DNA of 16,730 nt from Thiopontia sp964647745. GTDB taxonomy: Bacteria; Pseudomonadota; Gammaproteobacteria; GCF-002020875. The DNA is taken from the NCBI GenBank assembly GCA_964647745.1, contig CAZYJG010000026.1, forward strand, positions 1 through 16,730. Reading direction: 5' to 3'. Under the pieces are notes generated by a model. It worked only from the letters and a program-made list of their open reading frames with translations, searched no databases and was not told the origin of the DNA. The number at the start of each line of letters is the position of its first letter. The first letter of the stretch is position 1. The translations under genes were made by a program, and so were the position numbers. This document shows, in pieces, positions 14,594-16,730 of the stretch.

Positions 14594-14662
14594 ATGTCTG
14601 GACAGATACCAATTCAGGGGCCCCCAATAATACACAGAGAACATTTTGGGCAGCTGACGTGA
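14594..14662 (+). CDS. Short ORF (22 codons) overlapping the rppH start
   Basis: The ATG at 14594 has a good ribosome site (AAGGG at 14584-14588, 5 bp away). Its stop TGA (14660-14662) overlaps the rppH GTG as GTGA. The peptide begins MSGQIPIQGPP and ends HFGQLT; it resembles nothing I know. Because rppH lacks a clear ribosome site of its own, this ORF may deliver ribosomes to it. Translation is inferred from the layout. Confidence 0.45.
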   Translation: MSGQIPIQGPPIIHREHFGQLT

Positions 14663-15189
14663 TTGATGAGAATGGTTATCGCGCAAATGTAGGCATTATC
14701 GTCATCAATGGAGAGGGAAAGCTTTTCTGGGCCCGTCGGATCGGACAGGATGGATGGCAGTTTCCCCAGGGCGGAATTGATGAGGATGAGTCACCGGAAG
14801 AGGCGGTCTACCGCGAGCTCTACGAAGAGATTGGGCTCCTGCCTGACCATGTTGAGCTGTTGGGCCAGACCCGTGGGTGGCTCAAGTATCGACTGCCAAA
14901 GCGCTGTATTCGTGGAGGCAACCGCCCACTCTGTGTGGGACAGAAGCAGAAGTGGTTCCTGTTGCGGCTAATCGCACATGACTCCGAGGTGCGGCTGGAT
15001 CGTGTTGAACACCCCGAGTTTGATGCCTGGCGCTGGGTCGATTACTGGGATCCGATTGGGGATGTGGTCTACTTCAAGCGCAGTGTCTACCGCAATGCAC
15101 TCTGTGAGCTCTCCCATCTGGGGCTTCCCCATGGGAAGCGGCGCCTGCCTGACAAGTACAGGCTCCCCTGCCGTTCAAGAGGCTCCTAG
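14659..15189 (+). CDS. rppH: RNA 5'-pyrophosphohydrolase RppH (Nudix)
   Basis: Removes pyrophosphate from the 5' end of primary transcripts, which opens them to RNase E decay. From the GTG at 14659 the product is 176 aa, the length of E. coli RppH, and begins IDENGYRANVGIIV as in that enzyme. The Nudix box G(x5)E(x7)RELxEExGL spans residues 38-60. QFPQGG, LPKR, CIGQ-like CVGQKQKWFLL, PEFDAWRWVDYW and VVYFKR are further RppH signatures. Longer in-frame starts exist upstream but add residues not seen in the family. No clear ribosome site precedes the GTG; a short ORF overlaps it by 4 bp. At the other end its stop shares a CTAG with the stop of convergent pyrC. The ptsP gene that often follows rppH is absent. 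Confidence 0.95.
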   Translation: MIDENGYRANVGIIVINGEGKLFWARRIGQDGWQFPQGGIDEDESPEEAVYRELYEEIGLLPDHVELLGQTRGWLKYRLPKRCIRGGNRPLCVGQKQKWFLLRLIAHDSEVRLDRVEHPEFDAWRWVDYWDPIGDVVYFKRSVYRNALCELSHLGLPHGKRRLPDKYRLPCRSRGS

Positions 15190-16220
15190 GGGATAGACCA
15201 GCCGATCTCCTCACCGGCCCGGAAGGGGACTACTGTCTCCTCTCCAAACGGGAGCTCTGATGGTACATCCCACGACCTCTTCTCCAGGATGATCTTCTCC
15301 CGGTTTCGGGCCATGCCATAGAAATCGGCGCCAAAGAAGCTGGCAAACCCCTCCAGTCTCTCAAGTGCCCCCGCCTCTTCGAATGCCTCTGCATAGAGCT
15401 CGATTGCTGCATGTGCGGTGTACATCCCGGCGCAGCCACAGCCGCTCTCCTTGGCGCCACGGGCGTGGGGGGCGCTGTCGGTCCCGAGGAAGAATTTTGG
15501 ACTGCCGCTGGTAGCGGCCTCTACCAGGGCAACCCGGTGCTGCTCTCGCTTGAGCACTGGCAGGCAGTAGTGGTGGGGGCGTATCCCGCCACTGAACATG
15601 GCATTGCGGTTCATCAACAGATGGTGTGCGGTGATGGTTGCTGCAACCGTCTCTGGCGCCTGCTCTACAAACTGGACACCGTCCCGGGTTGTAATGTGTT
15701 CAAACACCACCCGCAGCGAGGGGAGTTGCTCCAGGGTTGGTGCGAGAACCCGCTCAATAAAGAGGGCCTCGCGGTCAAACAGGTCAACATCGGGATCGGT
15801 AACCTCACCATGCACCAGTAGTGGCATCTTGACCTCTGCCATCTTCTCCAGTGTCTCCATGATCTTCGAGAGGTCGGTCACCCCCGAGTCGGAGTTGGTT
15901 GTGGCCCCTGCCGGGTAGAGCTTTGCAGCGCTGATCAGGCCGCTATCGGCAGCTCGCTGAATCTCCGCTGCCGAGGTGTTGTCTGTCAGATAGAGTGTCA
16001 TCAACGGCCTGAATGGGGTGCCCTTCGGGATCGCCTCGAGAATCCGCTTTCTGTATTCAGAGGCAGCCTCCACGGTGGTGACAGGGGGGGAGAGGTTGGG
16101 CATCACGATGGCTCGACCAAACCGTCTTGCGCTGTCAGAGAGCACCGAGCGCATCGCATCACCGTCACGCAGGTGGAGGTGCCAGTCGTCGGGTCGGGTA
16201 ATGGTGATGGAGTCACTCAT
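15186..16220 (-). CDS. pyrC: Dihydroorotase
   Basis: Cyclises N-carbamoyl-aspartate to dihydroorotate, the third step of pyrimidine synthesis. The 344-aa protein belongs to the class II (E. coli-type, 348 aa) dihydroorotases. Zinc ligands and catalytic residues are visible: HLHLR with His14 and His16, MPNL, Lys100 (AAKLYPAG, the carboxylated lysine), His137 (LLVHGE), His175 (FEHITT) and Asp248 (LGTDSAPH). The ATG at 16220 begins the typical MSDSITITRPDDWHLH; the ribosome site is weak. A long hairpin lies 57-89 nt upstream of it. It converges on rppH with overlapping stop codons and no visible terminator, and diverges from aceE. Confidence 0.96.
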   Translation of the reverse strand: MSDSITITRPDDWHLHLRDGDAMRSVLSDSARRFGRAIVMPNLSPPVTTVEAASEYRKRILEAIPKGTPFRPLMTLYLTDNTSAAEIQRAADSGLISAAKLYPAGATTNSDSGVTDLSKIMETLEKMAEVKMPLLVHGEVTDPDVDLFDREALFIERVLAPTLEQLPSLRVVFEHITTRDGVQFVEQAPETVAATITAHHLLMNRNAMFSGGIRPHHYCLPVLKREQHRVALVEAATSGSPKFFLGTDSAPHARGAKESGCGCAGMYTAHAAIELYAEAFEEAGALERLEGFASFFGADFYGMARNREKIILEKRSWDVPSELPFGEETVVPFRAGEEIGWSIP

Positions 16221-16276
16221 CGGTTCTGGGGGGTTCTGAATATTGCTCTTCGAATGATGGGCAGATCATGTCACAA

Positions 16277-16309
16277 AAGGGAGGGTTTTGTCTGCAAAAC
16301 TTCTCCCTT
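16277..16309. promoter_or_regulatory. Long hairpin between pyrC and aceE
   Basis: AAGGGAG (16277-16283) pairs with CTCCCTT (16303-16309), and inside it GTTTTG (16285-16290) pairs with CAAAAC (16295-16300) around the loop TCTG: 13 pairs with one small internal loop. On the pyrC strand it is followed by TT beyond the stem, a weak terminator shape. It could be a leader attenuator for pyrC or an operator; role unknown. Confidence 0.4.
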
Positions 16310-16324
16310 CAGGGGGATGGTTTC

Positions 16325-16353
16325 TTGACCTGTTTACCCAAAAAACCGATGAT
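16325..16353 (+). promoter_or_regulatory. Promoter candidate for aceE
   Basis: TTGACC (16325-16330), 17 bp, then GATGAT (16348-16353) gives 5/6 and 4/6 matches to the sigma-70 hexamers. Transcription would begin about 90 bp before the aceE start. No PdhR-type site is apparent in the leader. Confidence 0.4.
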
Positions 16354-16449
16354 ATACCGATCAACGAATCGTCAGATTATTCCTGGGCAGGATCCCGAGG
16401 ATAACGGCCAAACAATAATAACGTACACCCGGGTACGCAACGAGGTTAA

Positions 16450-16730
16450 ATGGCAACAATGAGTGACAAGGATCCACAAGAGACTCAGGAGTGGCTGGAT
16501 GCACTGGAGTCGGTGATTGAGTTTGAGGGTACGGATCGTGCCCACTACCTGATTGAGAAGATGATGGATCGGGCGCGTCGCTCGGGCGTCAACCTCCCCT
16601 ACAGCTCCAATACCGCCTATGTAAACACCATCCCGGTGAGTCAGCAGGAGCGCATTCCCGGAGATCAGGCGATTGAGCACAAGCTGCGTGCCTATATTCG
16701 CTGGAATGCGATGGCGATGGTGGTCAAGGC
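16450..16730 (+). CDS. aceE: Pyruvate dehydrogenase E1 component, homodimeric type; 3' end outside window
   Basis: The first 93 codons of the E1 enzyme, which decarboxylates pyruvate on thiamine diphosphate and feeds acetyl groups to the E2 subunit of the pyruvate dehydrogenase complex. The visible part matches the E. coli AceE N-terminus in order: the pattern ETQEWLDALESVI, then RAHYLIEKMMDRARRSGVN, then a YVNTIPV segment and IRWNAMAMV. The catalytic domains lie beyond the window. The ATG at 16450 has GAGG 4 bp upstream; an in-frame ATG three codons later is too far from it. aceF would be expected next. Confidence 0.95.
   Translation, partial: MATMSDKDPQETQEWLDALESVIEFEGTDRAHYLIEKMMDRARRSGVNLPYSSNTAYVNTIPVSQQERIPGDQAIEHKLRAYIRWNAMAMVVK

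Noticed and set aside
1..16730. Mobile element, prophage or CRISPR content
   Set aside because: No integrase, transposase, phage gene, regular repeat array or long terminal inverted repeat was seen, and all genes fit a core-chromosome setting.

Overview
The window looks like part of a chromosome from a free-living-type gammaproteobacterium. Most genes are housekeeping and resemble gammaproteobacterial homologues along their length: PyrE is 213 aa and RppH 176 aa as in E. coli, and there is a homodimeric-type AceE. Two gene clusters match Pseudomonas-type order: proC-yggT-metX-metW-DUF4426, and a HAD phosphatase next to rppH. A split B12-dependent ribonucleotide reductase, HemJ instead of HemG, and a HesB-like protein with a glycine/cysteine tail suggest a lineage outside the enterics, perhaps a sulfur-oxidising Chromatiales-like group. 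That placement is inference. I see no rRNA, tRNA, CRISPR array, transposase or phage gene.

Layout. (1) 1-2064, + strand: the end of nrdJa, then nrdJb, together a two-gene class II ribonucleotide reductase. A hairpin-rich stretch ending in a T-run follows (2139-2217); it is either an elaborate terminator or a small structured RNA. (2) 2260-3099, + strand: an isolated MlaC/Ttg2D-family periplasmic lipid-carrier gene and a 45-codon single-helix membrane protein, closed by a terminator. (3) pyrE on the - strand runs divergently from an AmpG-family permease gene on the + strand. Their -10 boxes overlap at 3903-3912. The permease gene is followed after 3 bp by a 662-aa aldolase/short-chain dehydrogenase fusion. 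(4) 7384-11415, - strand: proC, yggT, metX, metW and a DUF4426 exported protein, with a terminator at the far end. ProC makes proline; MetX with MetW makes the acyl-homoserine needed for methionine. (5) 11570-11932, + strand: a HesB/IscA-like Fe-S protein preceded by a possible IscR-type site and followed by a strong bidirectional terminator. (6) 12014-14491, - strand: a HAD phosphatase, a ClC chloride channel and HemJ, the last two overlapping by 4 bp. (7) rppH on the + strand, whose GTG start overlaps the stop of a short upstream ORF, meets pyrC on the - strand tail to tail inside one CTAG. (8) pyrC is divergent from aceE, whose first 93 codons end the window.

Most of the region is ordinary. 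The points most worth a second look are the structured element after nrdJb, the coupled short ORF before rppH, the ClC protein with glycine at the external gating-glutamate position, the shared promoter between pyrE and the permease gene, the permease/aldolase-dehydrogenase gene pair, and the IscR-like site before the HesB-like gene.
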